A DNA stretch of 64,000 nucleotides from Plantactinospora sp039889035 (GCA_039889035.1 JBDQQY010000033.1:47259-111258), one strand, 5' to 3'; counted from the stretch's first letter, positions 54,859-63,445 are shown. Numbers and translations: made by a program. Notes: generated by a model not told the origin, from the sequence alone.

Positions 54859-55580
54859 AGGTCAGATCGCCTGGGCCAACTCGGTGAATGCTGCGGCGAC
54901 CCGGCCTAAGGGTGGGGTGTCGGTGGCGAGTTCGTAGTGTCCTCGGCGGAGGTTCTGGACGAAGGCGTGTCCGGTCATGATCACTTGGGCTGTCCGGTTG
55001 GTGCGGAGTCCGCACATCGGTTTCAGTCGGTGCTTGAGGCGGCTGTGTCGGCTTCGATCGGGTTGTTGGCGTACCGCTTCGACGTGATGCCACGCGGACG
55101 GCACCAGTTCATCAAGCGCACCGGGGTAGACGGGGGCGGCGTCGGTGACCACCTCGGTCGGTGTGACCTTCAGCGTGGCCAGCGCCCTGCGGAAAAACCG
55201 GCGGGCCGTGGCGGCGTCCCGACGCTGCGCACGAGCACGTCGATGACCTGCCCGTACTGATCGACGGCCCGGTAGACGTAGCGCCAGATCCCGTTGACTT
55301 TGACGTAGGTCTCGTCGACGAACCACCGGTCGCCCGGTGCGTGACGACAGAACAGGGCGGCACCGGCCAGTAGCGGGGTGAACCGCTGCACCCACCGGTA
55401 GACGGTGACGTGATCAACCTCGACCCCGCGTTCGGCCAGGAGTTCCTCGACGTCACGATACGAGAGGTTGAACCGGAGGTACCAGCGGATCGCGAGAACG
55501 ATCACCTCGGGCGGGAACCGGAACCCGGCGAACGCTGACGACGGCGGAGACCAGGACCGCGAAGGAGCAGCCGACCTCAT
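54859..55580 (-). pseudogene. IS6-family transposase with frameshifts
   Basis: The N-terminal frame (55580 to about 55210) reads FPPEVIVLAIRWYLRFNLSY, RDVEELLAERGVEVDHVTVY and WFVDETYVKVNGIWRYVYRA, with the first Asp of the DDE set. The frame then shifts near 55220 and continues AATARRFFRRALATLKVTP, VVTDAAPVYPGALDELVP (second Asp) and RLKPMCGLRTNRTAQVIM to 54862. A further shift lies between, because RYANNPIEAD appears in another frame. Both halves are collinear with a complete IS6 transposase, which is now inactive. Confidence 0.8.
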
Positions 55581-55594
55581 CAGCGCAGCTCATC

Positions 55595-55816
55595 ACATCA
55601 GTAGCCGACCTGCCTCTCGGCCCCACGCAACAGACCCAGTTCATCCCCCTCACCCTCGGCGAGGTCCGCCGTCTCCTGGCACACCTGACCACGACCACCC
55701 GACCCTTCGAACACACCCATCGATGGCCACGATGGCGACGGCGGCACCAATACCGCGCCAAACAGGCCCACTACCAGCGAAGACACCGAACCCACCAGCT
55801 ACGGCTGGATTACTAG
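55595..55816 (+). pseudogene. Transposase C-terminal remnant
   Basis: The frame reads VADLPLGPTQQTQFIPLTLG, EVRRLLAHL and HRWPRWRRRHQYRAKQAHYQ to a TAG at 55814-55816. The ending (LTxxExRRLL ... WSRWRRRHQxxARxxHYRRR) is shared by many actinomycete DDE transposases. The catalytic part is absent. Confidence 0.5.
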
Positions 55817-55964
55817 GCGGATTCGGGAGGGGAAGCCGGCTAGTACGGCAGCCGCCGTTTGAGATCTTGCTGGTCAGGTGGGGTGGATGCGACACACACG
55901 AGGAGCGAACAAGCTGGGATGCTACGCCGCCTGTCCGACGTTACCGATTTCCCCGCGTTGCCCG

Positions 55965-56126
55965 TCAGGCCGCCAGTGGCGGGAATTCCAGATCGACGCC
56001 GGAGCGGGCGTCGTAGGCATCGGGTGCGAGGGTGACCTCCTCTTCGGTCGCGTAGACACCGAAGCGCTGGATGTGGGCGGTCAGGTACGGCGACAGCACG
56101 GCGAGGTCTTCGGCGATGGTGGTCCA
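55965..56126 (-). pseudogene. Tn3-like transposase C-terminal remnant
   Basis: The frame reads WTTIAEDLAVLSPYLTAHIQ and RFGVYATEEEVTLAPDAYDA, then DLEFPPLAA and a stop at 55965. LSPYxxxHIxRFGxY(A/S) followed by a P-rich acidic tail is the usual end of Tn3-type transposases. Only about 53 codons remain. Confidence 0.5.
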
Positions 56127-56183
56127 ACCCTTTCAACCGGTCCAGGTCAGTCTTGAGTTTCCCCCGCTTTGGTGGAGCGGTGG

Positions 56184-56330
56184 TTACCTGCTGCCGGCTG
56201 GTGCAGGGGTGGCGATAGTTGGCTCGGCTGGGCCGTGTTGGCGGGTGTGCCAGGCGGTCTCGTGCTCGTCAGGGCTGAGGTAGCCCAGTTCCTTCTGAAT
56301 GCGGCGTGTGTTGTACCAGCCGTAATGGCA
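56184..56330 (-). pseudogene. IS3-family transposase C-terminal remnant
   Basis: The frame reads GWYNTRRIQKELGYLSPDEH then ETAWHTRQH and a Pro-rich tail to a TAA at 56184-56186. W(Y/F)NxxRxxxxLGYxSPxxxE is the conserved end of the rve domain of IS3-group transposases. The remainder is missing. Confidence 0.6.
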
Positions 56331-57186
56331 ACCGAGGACGCCCGTACCAGGCGATGGCCGTCGAGCCGGGGAATCGAGATCGGCGCCTCGTTGAGGATCG
56401 TGGCCGCTGCTGACGCCTGTAGGAGGGCTTCGGAGGCTTGCCGGACGCCAACTCGACCGACTCGGCCGGATTGTGATCGACCAACTTGTGGCGATCGAGC
56501 CGGCGGGCGTCGTTGAGCGCCTTGCGCAGTGGCGCGAGGATCCGCTGCTGGCTGGCCTCGCCGACCGTCCGGATCCCCTTGACGGCGTCTCGGACCTCCT
56601 TCACGGGGCTGGCCTTGGCGGCGCGGATCTCGTCGTTGCGGGCGTCGATTTGCGCGAAGACCGACTCGATGTGCCCGACGGTGAGTTCCTGCAACGGCAC
56701 CTGCCCCAGACGAGGTGCCCAATAGTTGGTGATGTGGTCTTGGTAGCTGCGCCGGGTCGCGGGCGCCAGCTTGGTCCGGCCCTTGATCCACTCGGCGAGG
56801 TAGTCGCCGAGAGTGAGCCTCTTGTCGGCGGGCATGTCGGCGTGGATGCGGCGGGCCACGTGGTCACGGTCGGGCAGCGGCTGGTTGGGCTTGACCGCCT
56901 GCAACAGGTCGGCGATCTGCCGGCGCAGGACCTCGTCCCGGCCGGAGAGGTCGAGCAGCGCGCGGGCGTGGTCGCGCTCGTCTACTGCCTCCTCTCGAGT
57001 GTCGAAGCCGGTGCGGCGCAACTGGCGCCGACCGCCGGCCCCATCCAGTGGGAGTTCGAGCTGGTAGCGCCAGCTGCCGTGGTGCGGGTTCCAGCCGTTG
57101 CCACGATGGAGCTTGGGGCACTTGGCGCCGAGGCGTTTGCCGTTCTGCCGGCAGCCGCAGCGTTTGGTGATGGATCCGTCTGCCAT
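56269..57186 (-). pseudogene. Tyrosine integrase lacking its catalytic domain
   Basis: Start ATG 57186 (MADGSITKRCGCRQNGKRLG). The N-terminal arm-binding and SAM-like core-binding domains are present: GSWRYQLELPLDGAGGRRQ, RRTGFDTREEAVDERDHARA, RLTLGDYLAEWIKGRTKLAP and ATRRSYQDHITNYWAPRLG. The text remains sensible to NPAESVELASGKPPK (about residue 253, near 56427). It then turns into low-quality Arg/Pro-rich sequence up to the stop at 56269, where the catalytic R-H-R-Y domain should be. This type of integrase is typical of actinomycete integrative elements that use tRNA genes, which is interesting given the tRNA-Gly scar at 63777. Confidence 0.75.
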
Positions 57187-57357
57187 GACGAGTTTCTCTC
57201 CTCGTCGATGCCGCCGTGCGGCGAGCATCGGAATGTCGGGTGTCCGTTGGGTGGTGATCGACGCTCGTTCCGGCGGCGTGGTCAAGTCGCGGGTGGCGGC
57301 GGGGGGTCGGTGGGAATGCCGAGGGCGGCCAGGATCGCGGCGACGGAGACCCCGTAG

Positions 57358-57399
57358 CAGGATCCGACCAGCAGGATCCGACCAGCAGGATCCGACCCG
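57358..57399. repeat. Three 14-bp tandem repeats
   Basis: CAGGATCCGACCAG is repeated almost perfectly three times from 57358, without spacers. It lies within the Mu-like transposase remnant region and probably arose by slippage. Confidence 0.75.
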
Positions 57400-57429
57400 C
57401 AGCACCGGCACCGGTAGCCGGTTGGTACG

Positions 57430-57600
57430 GGCCAGTTCGTAGCAGCGCTAGACCCTCGATTAGCAGCCGCAGCTCGTCGGGCAGCCGCCGGGTGCCTCGC
57501 TCACCACGTGCCGACCGGGCCAGCCCGGCGAGCCCGTCGGCGCGGTACCGGGTTAGTCACCGCTGCGCGAGCCGGCGGCGCGCCTCGCCCCCGGAATGCC
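57430..57600 (-). pseudogene. Mu-like/DDE transposase N-terminal remnant
   Basis: The minus frame reads LTRYRADGLAGLARSARGER then GTRRLPDELRLLIEGLALLR. This is the helix-turn-helix segment of Mu-type transposases (WLxRYRxDGLxGLARxxRxDxGxRRLPxELxxLIEGLAL). It is cut on both sides, with an in-frame stop just upstream. Confidence 0.5.
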
Positions 57601-57653
57601 CGGCCGCTAGCGAGTACCCCGACAGCTCGAACTCCCGGTAGTAACCAACGAAA

Positions 57654-57742
57654 AATCAACGACAACGCTGGTCAGAAGCGGCACCACGGGAGCGGCGGTG
57701 CCGCTCGTGCCGCCAACCGGCCGGCCAGCGTTGTCGTTGATT
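57654..57742. repeat. 89-bp imperfect palindrome, left copy
   Basis: Begins AATCAACGACAACGCTGG and ends with its exact complement CCAGCGTTGTCGTTGATT, with further partial symmetry inside. A second, inverted copy with a 4-base deletion lies at 59856-59940. The two copies bracket the sigma/anti-sigma pair. It resembles a small non-autonomous mobile element or REP-like palindrome. Confidence 0.75.
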
Positions 57743-57842
57743 CCGAACGAAAAACTACGGCTGTACCGGACGGGCGGACGCGGACCGCCCCGGACCCGTC
57801 GGCGAGGGAGCCGGCGTTCCCCGGGGCGGTGACTACGAGCGT

Positions 57843-59045
57843 TCAGTCGACTACCAGCGTGGGGTGCCAGTCCGGCGTGGCGCCGGCGAGGTCGAGTTGC
57901 TGGAACAGGCCCTTGGTGCCCTGCTCATCGAGCGTCTGGCGGTGTGCATCGATCCTGACCGTCAGCCCGTGCACGTCGTACACGGTCAGCGACTCGAGCC
58001 AGTCCAGATCACCGCCGGGGGAGAAGTACGCCTGATGACCATCGATGGTGGTGTTCGGCCGCGGGGGCTCCTTACCGTTCAGTTCGGCCCGGATCCTGTC
58101 GGTCATCTCGAAGTACGGGGAGAAGCTGACGTCCAGCGTTTTCGCCCGCTGCGCGCCGGGATCCGCAGTGGAGGGCTCGGCGCTGTACGTGACGCCGGCG
58201 TACCAGCGCCAGTCGTCTGAGGTCAGCGGCGCGGAGACGTTGGTCAGGATCGGCCGCAGGTTCTGCGGCACTCCCGTGACCTGGGCCGGCAACCGCACCC
58301 GCTCGGTCGTACTGAACGTGAGCTTCTGCGCCACGTGCAGGGCGACCTCGCGGGCATCCTGCCCCGCCGTCCAGGGCGAGACCCGAACCTCGGCCCAGCC
58401 GTGTGGGGCGTACTGCCAGCGGAGGCAGAGCTGGTCGGTGCCGTCGACGTCGTACTGGGTGAAGGTCGCCGCTGCGCCCCGCACGTCAGGCGCGGGCGCC
58501 GTACTCACGGTGGGCGCCCGTCCGTCGATACCCATGACCTGCGGCGCGGGCGGCGTCACCCCCCTCGGGTAGAGGTTGACCGACACCCCTGACCAGTTGG
58601 GGTCCGGCGAGCCGGCAGCGTGCCCGATCAGGGTGACTCCCGGGCCGCTCAGCAGCAGACCCGCCTGGTACTGCACGCTGTCCAAGCCCGGCGGCAGCCA
58701 GCCGAACCGGACGTACTGGACGGTGGGGTCGACCGTCTCCAACGCGGCCGGGATCCGGGACGCGTTGGACGGCGGCACCTCACCGGTGTACGGCTCCAGC
58801 GGAGCCAGGGCGCCGACCAGCTCCAGCGACGGCGCCGACGGCCGGTCCGGCGCGACCAGACCCGGCACCGTTGCAGCGCCGACTGCCAGTGCGGCCACCG
58901 CCAGTGCGGCACCCGCGCCGCGGGCGTACCAGCGCTGTCGCCGTCCGGTGGTCATCGCCCGTTCGATGCTCAGTACGGCCGACGGCTTCTCGGCCGACTC
59001 GACCTCGGCGCGCATCAATCGCGCCACATCCATATCCTCGATCAT
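57843..59045 (-). CDS. Membrane-anchored protein partnered with the ECF sigma factor (probable anti-sigma)
   Basis: 400 residues from ATG 59045, or TTG 59051. The N-terminal ~40 residues (MIEDMDVARLMRAEVESAEK) are cytoplasmic. One membrane helix follows (AGAALAVAALAVGAATVPGL, about 46-66). About 330 extracytoplasmic residues are rich in beta-strands (VQYVRFGWLPPGLDSVQY, WAEVRVSPWTAGQDAREV, TIDGHQAYFSPGGDLDWL). No zinc-binding HxxxCxxC of ZAS anti-sigmas is present. The stop-start junction with the sigma gene is 2 bp. Such one-helix partners of SigE-type sigma factors usually act as anti-sigma or co-sensor proteins. The role here is inferred from the operon. Confidence 0.7.
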   Translation of the reverse strand: MIEDMDVARLMRAEVESAEKPSAVLSIERAMTTGRRQRWYARGAGAALAVAALAVGAATVPGLVAPDRPSAPSLELVGALAPLEPYTGEVPPSNASRIPAALETVDPTVQYVRFGWLPPGLDSVQYQAGLLLSGPGVTLIGHAAGSPDPNWSGVSVNLYPRGVTPPAPQVMGIDGRAPTVSTAPAPDVRGAAATFTQYDVDGTDQLCLRWQYAPHGWAEVRVSPWTAGQDAREVALHVAQKLTFSTTERVRLPAQVTGVPQNLRPILTNVSAPLTSDDWRWYAGVTYSAEPSTADPGAQRAKTLDVSFSPYFEMTDRIRAELNGKEPPRPNTTIDGHQAYFSPGGDLDWLESLTVYDVHGLTVRIDAHRQTLDEQGTKGLFQQLDLAGATPDWHPTLVVD

Positions 59046-59047
59046 CG

Positions 59048-59632
59048 TCAACTCCTGTGGGTCAACATGTTGGTCGGCGCGTCGCTCGCGTCGCCGGTCC
59101 GCATGGTGGTCAGCATGTCGTCTCGGCCGGGGGCGAGCAGGCGACGTAGCGTCGCCAGCCCCTTGGCGGTCTGGCTCTTGACGGTGCCGGGCGCGCAGTC
59201 CAGCGCCTGTGCCGTCTGCTCCACCGTCAGGTCCTGGAAGAACCGCAGCACCAGGACGGCCCGCTGCCGCGGCGCGACCTGACGCAGCGCCGCCACCAGA
59301 TCGAGCCGCTCCGTGGCATCCGGGGCGGCCGGTGCGGGCCGCTCCGGTAACAGATCGGTGAGCAATACCCGGGCCCAGCCGCGTCGCCGGTCGTCGATCA
59401 ACCGCCGCAGCAGCATCGTCCGGACCAGTGCGTCCAGGTTGTCGGCCCGCCGAGCCCGTGGCCAGTTGCGGTACAGCTCGGTGAGCACCCGCTGCACGAT
59501 GTCATCGCCCTGGTGCCAGTCGCCGCACATCAGATACGCCGTCCGGCGCCACTGCGGCAGACCGGCGCGGACGTACTCGGTGTACTCAGCGTCGACTACG
59601 GCCCGCTCGGCGACTCCCCAGTTCAGCAGCAT
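59048..59632 (-). CDS. ECF RNA polymerase sigma factor, SigE-like actinobacterial group
   Basis: 194 residues from ATG 59632; GGGAGGAC lies about 13 bases upstream, and longer GTG starts are possible up to 59683. Region 2: YVRAGLPQWRRTAYLMCGDW, HQGDDIVQRVLTELYRNW and DALVRTMLLRRLIDDRRRG. Region 4: LDLVAALRQVAPRQRAVLVL, RFFQDLTVEQTAQALDCAPG and TVKSQTAKGLATLRRLL, a standard sigma-70 helix-turn-helix. This matches SigE-family ECF factors of actinomycetes, which are usually paired with a membrane partner in the same operon, as here. The cassette lies between two inverted palindromic repeats. Confidence 0.88.
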   Translation of the reverse strand: MLLNWGVAERAVVDAEYTEYVRAGLPQWRRTAYLMCGDWHQGDDIVQRVLTELYRNWPRARRADNLDALVRTMLLRRLIDDRRRGWARVLLTDLLPERPAPAAPDATERLDLVAALRQVAPRQRAVLVLRFFQDLTVEQTAQALDCAPGTVKSQTAKGLATLRRLLAPGRDDMLTTMRTGDASDAPTNMLTHRS

Positions 59633-59744
59633 CCTCGGACCTGTCCTCCCACCGACCACCAAACGCACGGTGACCGTCCGCACACCCGCATCGCCACTCC
59701 TTCCGTAGCTGTGCCTCCTACACCTCCACGTCGTGACCGGAGCG

Positions 59745-59853
59745 GTGCCAGGTTGCCCGTCGGTGTGCGGCGGCTCGTCAACCCGACCGCGCGGATGGCC
59801 TTGGAGCTGTAGCCCTTGTCGGCGATGACGTAGACCAGTCGTAGTTTCAGCCA
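59745..59853 (-). pseudogene. IS5-family transposase fragment
   Basis: The minus frame reads LKLRLVYVIADKGYSSKAIR then AVGLTSRR. VxADKGYSSKAIR is the catalytic-Glu-side motif of IS5 transposases. The fragment is bounded on its 5' side by the right palindromic repeat and on the other side runs into the sigma-gene leader. Confidence 0.55.
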
Positions 59854-59855
59854 GG

Positions 59856-59940
59856 AATCAACGACAACGCTGGTCCGGTTGGCGGCACGAGCGGCACCGC
59901 CGCTCCCGTGATGCCGCTTCTGACCAGCGTTGTCATCGAT
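59856..59940. repeat. 85-bp imperfect palindrome, right copy (inverted)
   Basis: Nearly the reverse complement of 57654-57742, sharing AATCAACGACAACGCTGG and the central GCGGCACCGCCGCTCCCGTG. It lacks about four bases near one arm and carries a few changes at the far end. Together the copies flank a 2.1-kb cassette. Confidence 0.75.
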
Positions 59941-59959
59941 AGATGGCGCAGCGGTGAGG

Positions 59960-60229
59960 TCACAGGGGTAGGGAGCGCTGGCGGGTTCGGACGGTTCGTC
60001 CGTTGACCAGTCCGGTGATGAAGCCGGTCGGCGGATGCCAGTGCGCCGAGCTTCGGTGTTCCTTGACGGCCTGGACGAACAGTTTGAGATCCTCGATCTC
60101 ATCGGCGGCCCGGTCGAGGTTGGTCCGCAGGTCCAGGTGCAGCACTCGCTCGTCTTCATGGTGGATCCGGCAGAACGGCTGCTCCCAGGCCGCCTCGTAT
60201 ACGCCGTAGGCGCGGCAGTCGAAGGACAT
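59960..60229 (-). CDS. Small hypothetical protein, 89 residues
   Basis: MSFDCRAYGVYEAAWEQPFC is followed by HHEDERVLHLDLRTNLDRAA and a helical EIEDLKLFVQAVKEHRSSAH. The composition is balanced and better than the opposite frame, with mixed charged and aromatic residues. There is no strong ribosome binding site and I do not recognise a family. It lies between the right palindrome and the promoter of the serine hydrolase, on the opposite strand. Confidence 0.4.
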   Translation of the reverse strand: MSFDCRAYGVYEAAWEQPFCRIHHEDERVLHLDLRTNLDRAADEIEDLKLFVQAVKEHRSSAHWHPPTGFITGLVNGRTVRTRQRSLPL

Positions 60230-60356
60230 CCGGGCGGCGCGACCGAAGGCGACGGCGGGCGCCTTGGCGGGGAAGAATCCGCTCGGGCGGGACGCCGAGC
60301 GTCAGCAGTTGATCGGTCTGGAGCTCGGCGTCCTGTGAGCTGGATCATGGTTGAGG

Positions 60357-60385
60357 TTGCCCTTGGGTCAGGGTGGAAGCTCGTC
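60357..60385 (+). promoter_or_regulatory. Possible MerR-type operator before the serine hydrolase gene
   Basis: A TTGCCC -35-like box overlaps a short dyad CCCT-N6-AGGG (60360-60373), about 65 bp before the start codon. MerR regulators bind dyads placed between -35 and -10, and a MerR gene lies 1.8 kb downstream. The match is weak. Confidence 0.25.
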
Positions 60386-60435
60386 GCAGCGGCACGACGC
60401 CGGCCGGGCACAGCAGATTTCAAGGAGCAACCACC

Positions 60436-61992
60436 ATGTCCATCACTCTTTCCGACCAGGACAAGAGCACCCTGCGGACCGCCGCGTACGGCGCTGTGTC
60501 GCTGATGGCCGCCGCCACCGACTCGCCCCAGAAGACCGCCACGACTGCCGCCATCGCCCTGAGGTCGGCGACCGGTCTGGTCGGGCACGTGCTCAGCACG
60601 AACTTCAAGGACAGCGATTTGAAGGGCAAAAGCGTCGCCGAAATCGCCGACCGGGTACTGCCGGCCCTGACCACGGCCATAAAGCTGCTCGGCAAGCAGT
60701 ATCCGGCCGAGGCCGACAACTTCCGCAGCACCATCCTCCTCGCCATCGAAGCCGCCCAGGTCCAGCCGGGCAAGCCCAGCGCCATCACGGCCGAGATGGC
60801 CCGCAAGATCACCGCCGCCCTCGACGCCGTCGGGGCGGCCGCTGCGGACAACGGGGCTGTGCCGGCGGCTGCTGCCGGGCTGGATCGGCCGGAGCTGCGG
60901 AAGGCGATCGAGGAGATCGTCGATTCCGGTTTCATCGGGGTGTCGCTGCGCGTGCACGATGAGCGGGGCGAGTGGGTCGGCAGCGCCGGGGCGGCCGAGC
61001 TGGGCGGGACCGCGAAGCCGCCGACGAATGGGTATGTCCGGATCGGCAGCAACGCCAAGACCTTCACCGCGACCCTGGTGCTGCGACTGGTGGCCGAGGG
61101 CAAGGTCGGGCTGGACACTCCGGTGAATGGCTACCTGCCCGAGTTCGGGCTGGACGAGCGGATCACGGTGCGGATGTTGTTGCAGCACACCAGCGGGTTG
61201 TTCAACTTTACCGGCGAGCTCTACGACGACGGGACGGTCGCGTTGGGGATCCCCATCCCCTACAGCACCACCGGCAAAGAGTGGCTGGACAACCGGTTCA
61301 AGGCCTACCGGCCGCGGGAGCTGGTGGAGCTGGCGTTGTCCAGGCCGGCGCGGTTCGAGCCGGGGATGGGCTGGAGCTACTCCAACACCAACTACGCGCT
61401 GGCCCGGCTGCTGATCGAGAAGGTCTCCGGCCGCTCGTTCAGCCAGGAGATGCAGCGGCTGATCCTGGGGCCACTCGGGCTGTCGGGCACCGTGGTGCCG
61501 GACGGCGCGGAGATCCCCGAGCCCTACGCCCATGCCTACTACCGGTACGAGGACGCCGGTGAGCAGAAGACGATCGACATTACCCGCCAGGACCCCTCCT
61601 GGAACTCCAGCGGCGGGGACATGATCTCGACCACCCAGGACCTCCACACGTTCATCTCCGCGCTGCTGGGCGGCAAGCTCTTGCCGGCCCCGCTGCTGGC
61701 CGAGATGTGCACCCCGCACCCGACGGGCATCCCGAACATGGACTACGGCCTGGGAGTGTTCGTGCTGACCACGGATGACGGCGTCACCGTCATCTCCCAC
61801 AACGGCGCCTCCGTGGGCCACGCGGCGCTGATGTACAGCACACCCGACGGCAGCAAGACCCTCACCGCCGCGCTGAACGCCGTGGACGACGCGAACCTGA
61901 CCATCGCGGCAGCGTTCCAGGGCGCCCAGCAGAAGCTCCTCAACGAGGTGTTCGCCGGCGGAGAGACCGATCCGGCCAAGCCGGAGGACTGA
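60436..61992 (+). CDS. Serine hydrolase (class C beta-lactamase fold) with a fused N-terminal helical domain
   Basis: 518 residues from ATG 60436 with AAGGAG upstream. Residues 1-140 are helical and Ala/Thr-rich (SDQDKSTLRTAAYGAVSLM, AEIADRVLPALTTAIKLLG) and do not belong to the hydrolase fold. From about 150 the beta-lactamase/DD-peptidase domain is complete: nucleophile motif S205-N-A-K208, Y315-S-N317 and H455-N-G457. No signal peptide precedes the N-terminal domain, so the enzyme may be cytoplasmic, as for esterases of this fold. The terminator at 62059 and the MerR gene follow. Substrate unknown; the N-terminal domain is not recognised. Confidence 0.82.
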   Translation: MSITLSDQDKSTLRTAAYGAVSLMAAATDSPQKTATTAAIALRSATGLVGHVLSTNFKDSDLKGKSVAEIADRVLPALTTAIKLLGKQYPAEADNFRSTILLAIEAAQVQPGKPSAITAEMARKITAALDAVGAAAADNGAVPAAAAGLDRPELRKAIEEIVDSGFIGVSLRVHDERGEWVGSAGAAELGGTAKPPTNGYVRIGSNAKTFTATLVLRLVAEGKVGLDTPVNGYLPEFGLDERITVRMLLQHTSGLFNFTGELYDDGTVALGIPIPYSTTGKEWLDNRFKAYRPRELVELALSRPARFEPGMGWSYSNTNYALARLLIEKVSGRSFSQEMQRLILGPLGLSGTVVPDGAEIPEPYAHAYYRYEDAGEQKTIDITRQDPSWNSSGGDMISTTQDLHTFISALLGGKLLPAPLLAEMCTPHPTGIPNMDYGLGVFVLTTDDGVTVISHNGASVGHAALMYSTPDGSKTLTAALNAVDDANLTIAAAFQGAQQKLLNEVFAGGETDPAKPED

Positions 61993-62058
61993 GCACCCGC
62001 GACCCGGCCGCATCAAAGAGCGACCACCTCCGGTCGTGCATCAGGTAAACGCGAACCG

Positions 62059-62093
62059 GGGCCGCGCCGAGCTCAACGGGCTCGGCGCGGCCC
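62059..62093 (+). terminator. Hairpin terminator after the serine hydrolase gene
   Basis: Perfect 13-bp stem GGGCCGCGCCGAG (62059-62071) and complement (62081-62093) with a 9-base loop, about 65 bp after the stop codon and before the MerR gene, which must therefore have its own promoter. Confidence 0.75.
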
Positions 62094-62155
62094 GTCCACA
62101 TGCTCGGCTGCGGTGTGCGTAGTCGCCGAGCTCAAGCGCAAGGCAGGCTGAGCAC

Positions 62156-62941
62156 ATGAGGAACGGAGTCACGATCGGGCAGGCGGCGGCGTTCGTCGGC
62201 GTCACGGTGAAGACGGTGCGGCATTACCACAAGCTTGGCCTGGTCGAGGAACCGGAACGCGACAGCTCCGGCTACCGGCGGTACGGATCGGCCGATCTGT
62301 TGCGGCTGGTGCAGATCCGGACGCTGGCCGCCGCCGGGGTGCCGCTGGCCGAGATCGGGCCCCTGCTCGACACCGATGCCGTGCCGTTCGCCACCGCGCT
62401 CGCCGACGTCGAGCGGCAGCTCACCGAACGGATCGAGGAGTTGATCGCGCGGCGGAACACGCTGCATCAGCTTGCCGATGGTGACCGTGCGCTGCTGCCC
62501 GACCGCGCTGTGGCGCTGCTGGAGCGGATGCTCGGCCTCGGATTCCCCGCGGACGAGGTGGCGGCCACCAGGGAGGGCTGGGTACTGGCCAAGGCCCTGG
62601 TCCCAGAAGGCTTCGACGACTACCTCACCCATTTCGAGCACGCCCTGCAAGACACCCGGCTCGTCGCCTTGTTCAAGCGCGCAGCCGAAGCCGCGGCCTG
62701 GGAACCGGACGACCCCCGCATCGCCGAACTCGCCACCGCCGCAGCCGACCACTACCTCGCCAACCCCGCACTGCTGAAGACCGTGACCGGCCTGCAAGCC
62801 CGCACGGAGGCCGCGACCCGGTACACGCTGATCGCCCACCACGGCGAAGAGCAAAACCCGGCGACGGCGCGGCTGACCGCGCTATTCGAGATCAAGCTCC
62901 GAGCCGCCGGCATCCATATCCCCAGACCAGACTCCCACTGA
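62156..62941 (+). CDS. MerR-family transcriptional regulator
   Basis: 261 residues from ATG 62156. The N-terminal winged helix-turn-helix is standard: VTIGQAAAFVGVTVKTVRHY, HKLGLVEEPERDSSGYRRY and LLRLVQIRTLAAAGVPLAEI (about 5-70). A coiled-coil dimerisation helix (about 80-110) and a larger helical C-terminal part (about 120-255) follow, suggesting a ligand-binding domain rather than a metal-binding one. No conserved cysteines are seen. It is likely to control the adjacent hydrolase gene, itself, or both. Confidence 0.88.
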   Translation: MRNGVTIGQAAAFVGVTVKTVRHYHKLGLVEEPERDSSGYRRYGSADLLRLVQIRTLAAAGVPLAEIGPLLDTDAVPFATALADVERQLTERIEELIARRNTLHQLADGDRALLPDRAVALLERMLGLGFPADEVAATREGWVLAKALVPEGFDDYLTHFEHALQDTRLVALFKRAAEAAAWEPDDPRIAELATAAADHYLANPALLKTVTGLQARTEAATRYTLIAHHGEEQNPATARLTALFEIKLRAAGIHIPRPDSH

Positions 62942-62948
62942 CCGCGCC

Positions 62949-63080
62949 GTGCTCCGCGCCGTGCTGATCGACCTCACCACCCGCCGCCCGATCGATGTGC
63001 TACCCGACCCAGAAGCGGCGAAACTGGCCACCTGGCTGGCCAATCCCCCGGCCGGCGCGGCGGGCTGCACTGTGGGATCA
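62949..63080 (+). pseudogene. ISL3-family transposase internal fragment
   Basis: The frame reads VLIDLTTRRPIDVLPDPEAA followed by KLATWLANPPAGA. VLIDLxTRRPxDVLPDRExxxLxxWL is a diagnostic segment of ISL3 transposases around the first catalytic Asp. It is cut on both sides. Confidence 0.7.
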
Positions 63081-63133
63081 GCAGGCAGTCGGATCCTGAG
63101 CCGGATGTCGTCGACGGCGGCGAAGCCTAGCTG

Positions 63134-63445
63134 CTACGGGATGCCGAGCGTCGCCACAGTCATGGCGCGCAATCGGTCGTAGTACGCGTGCTCTTGTTGG
63201 CCAGACAGGATCGGTAGGACGCGATCGAGGCCGGCCAGGCAGCGGGCGAGAATCACACGCCGTCCGTGATCCAGGCTGCCTCGATCGTGCAGCCAGGAGC
63301 TGACACAGCCCGCAATGGTCGCATCCAGCAGCACCATGTCGATGCCGAGCGGGTCTGCGCCTCGCATATGTCCGGGAAAGTCAGCCTGCAAGTGGGCGTC
63401 CCAGAGCCGCGCCACTGCTTCGACTTGTTCGGCCTCTGCCCGCAT
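63134..63445 (-). CDS. Hypothetical helical protein, 103 residues
   Basis: Start ATG 63445 (MRAEAEQVEAVARLWDAHLQ). The sequence is helical with Leu/Ala heptads and GIDMVLLDATIAGCVSSWLH, RRVILARCLAGLDRVLPIL and QQEHAYYDRLRAMTVATLG. Composition is natural and unlike the frames around it. The open frame goes on to 63889, but that part crosses the tRNA fragment and has no sense. I do not recognise a family. No strong ribosome binding site. Confidence 0.55.
   Translation of the reverse strand: MRAEAEQVEAVARLWDAHLQADFPGHMRGADPLGIDMVLLDATIAGCVSSWLHDRGSLDHGRRVILARCLAGLDRVLPILSGQQEHAYYDRLRAMTVATLGIP

Noticed and set aside
57358..57399. Short tandem repeats as a CRISPR remnant
   Set aside because: Three adjoining 14-bp copies without spacers or cas genes.
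59623..62016. A 797-residue minus-strand open frame
   Set aside because: It crosses the serine hydrolase gene, the palindromic repeat and the IS5 fragment in one frame. It is a GC-bias shadow.
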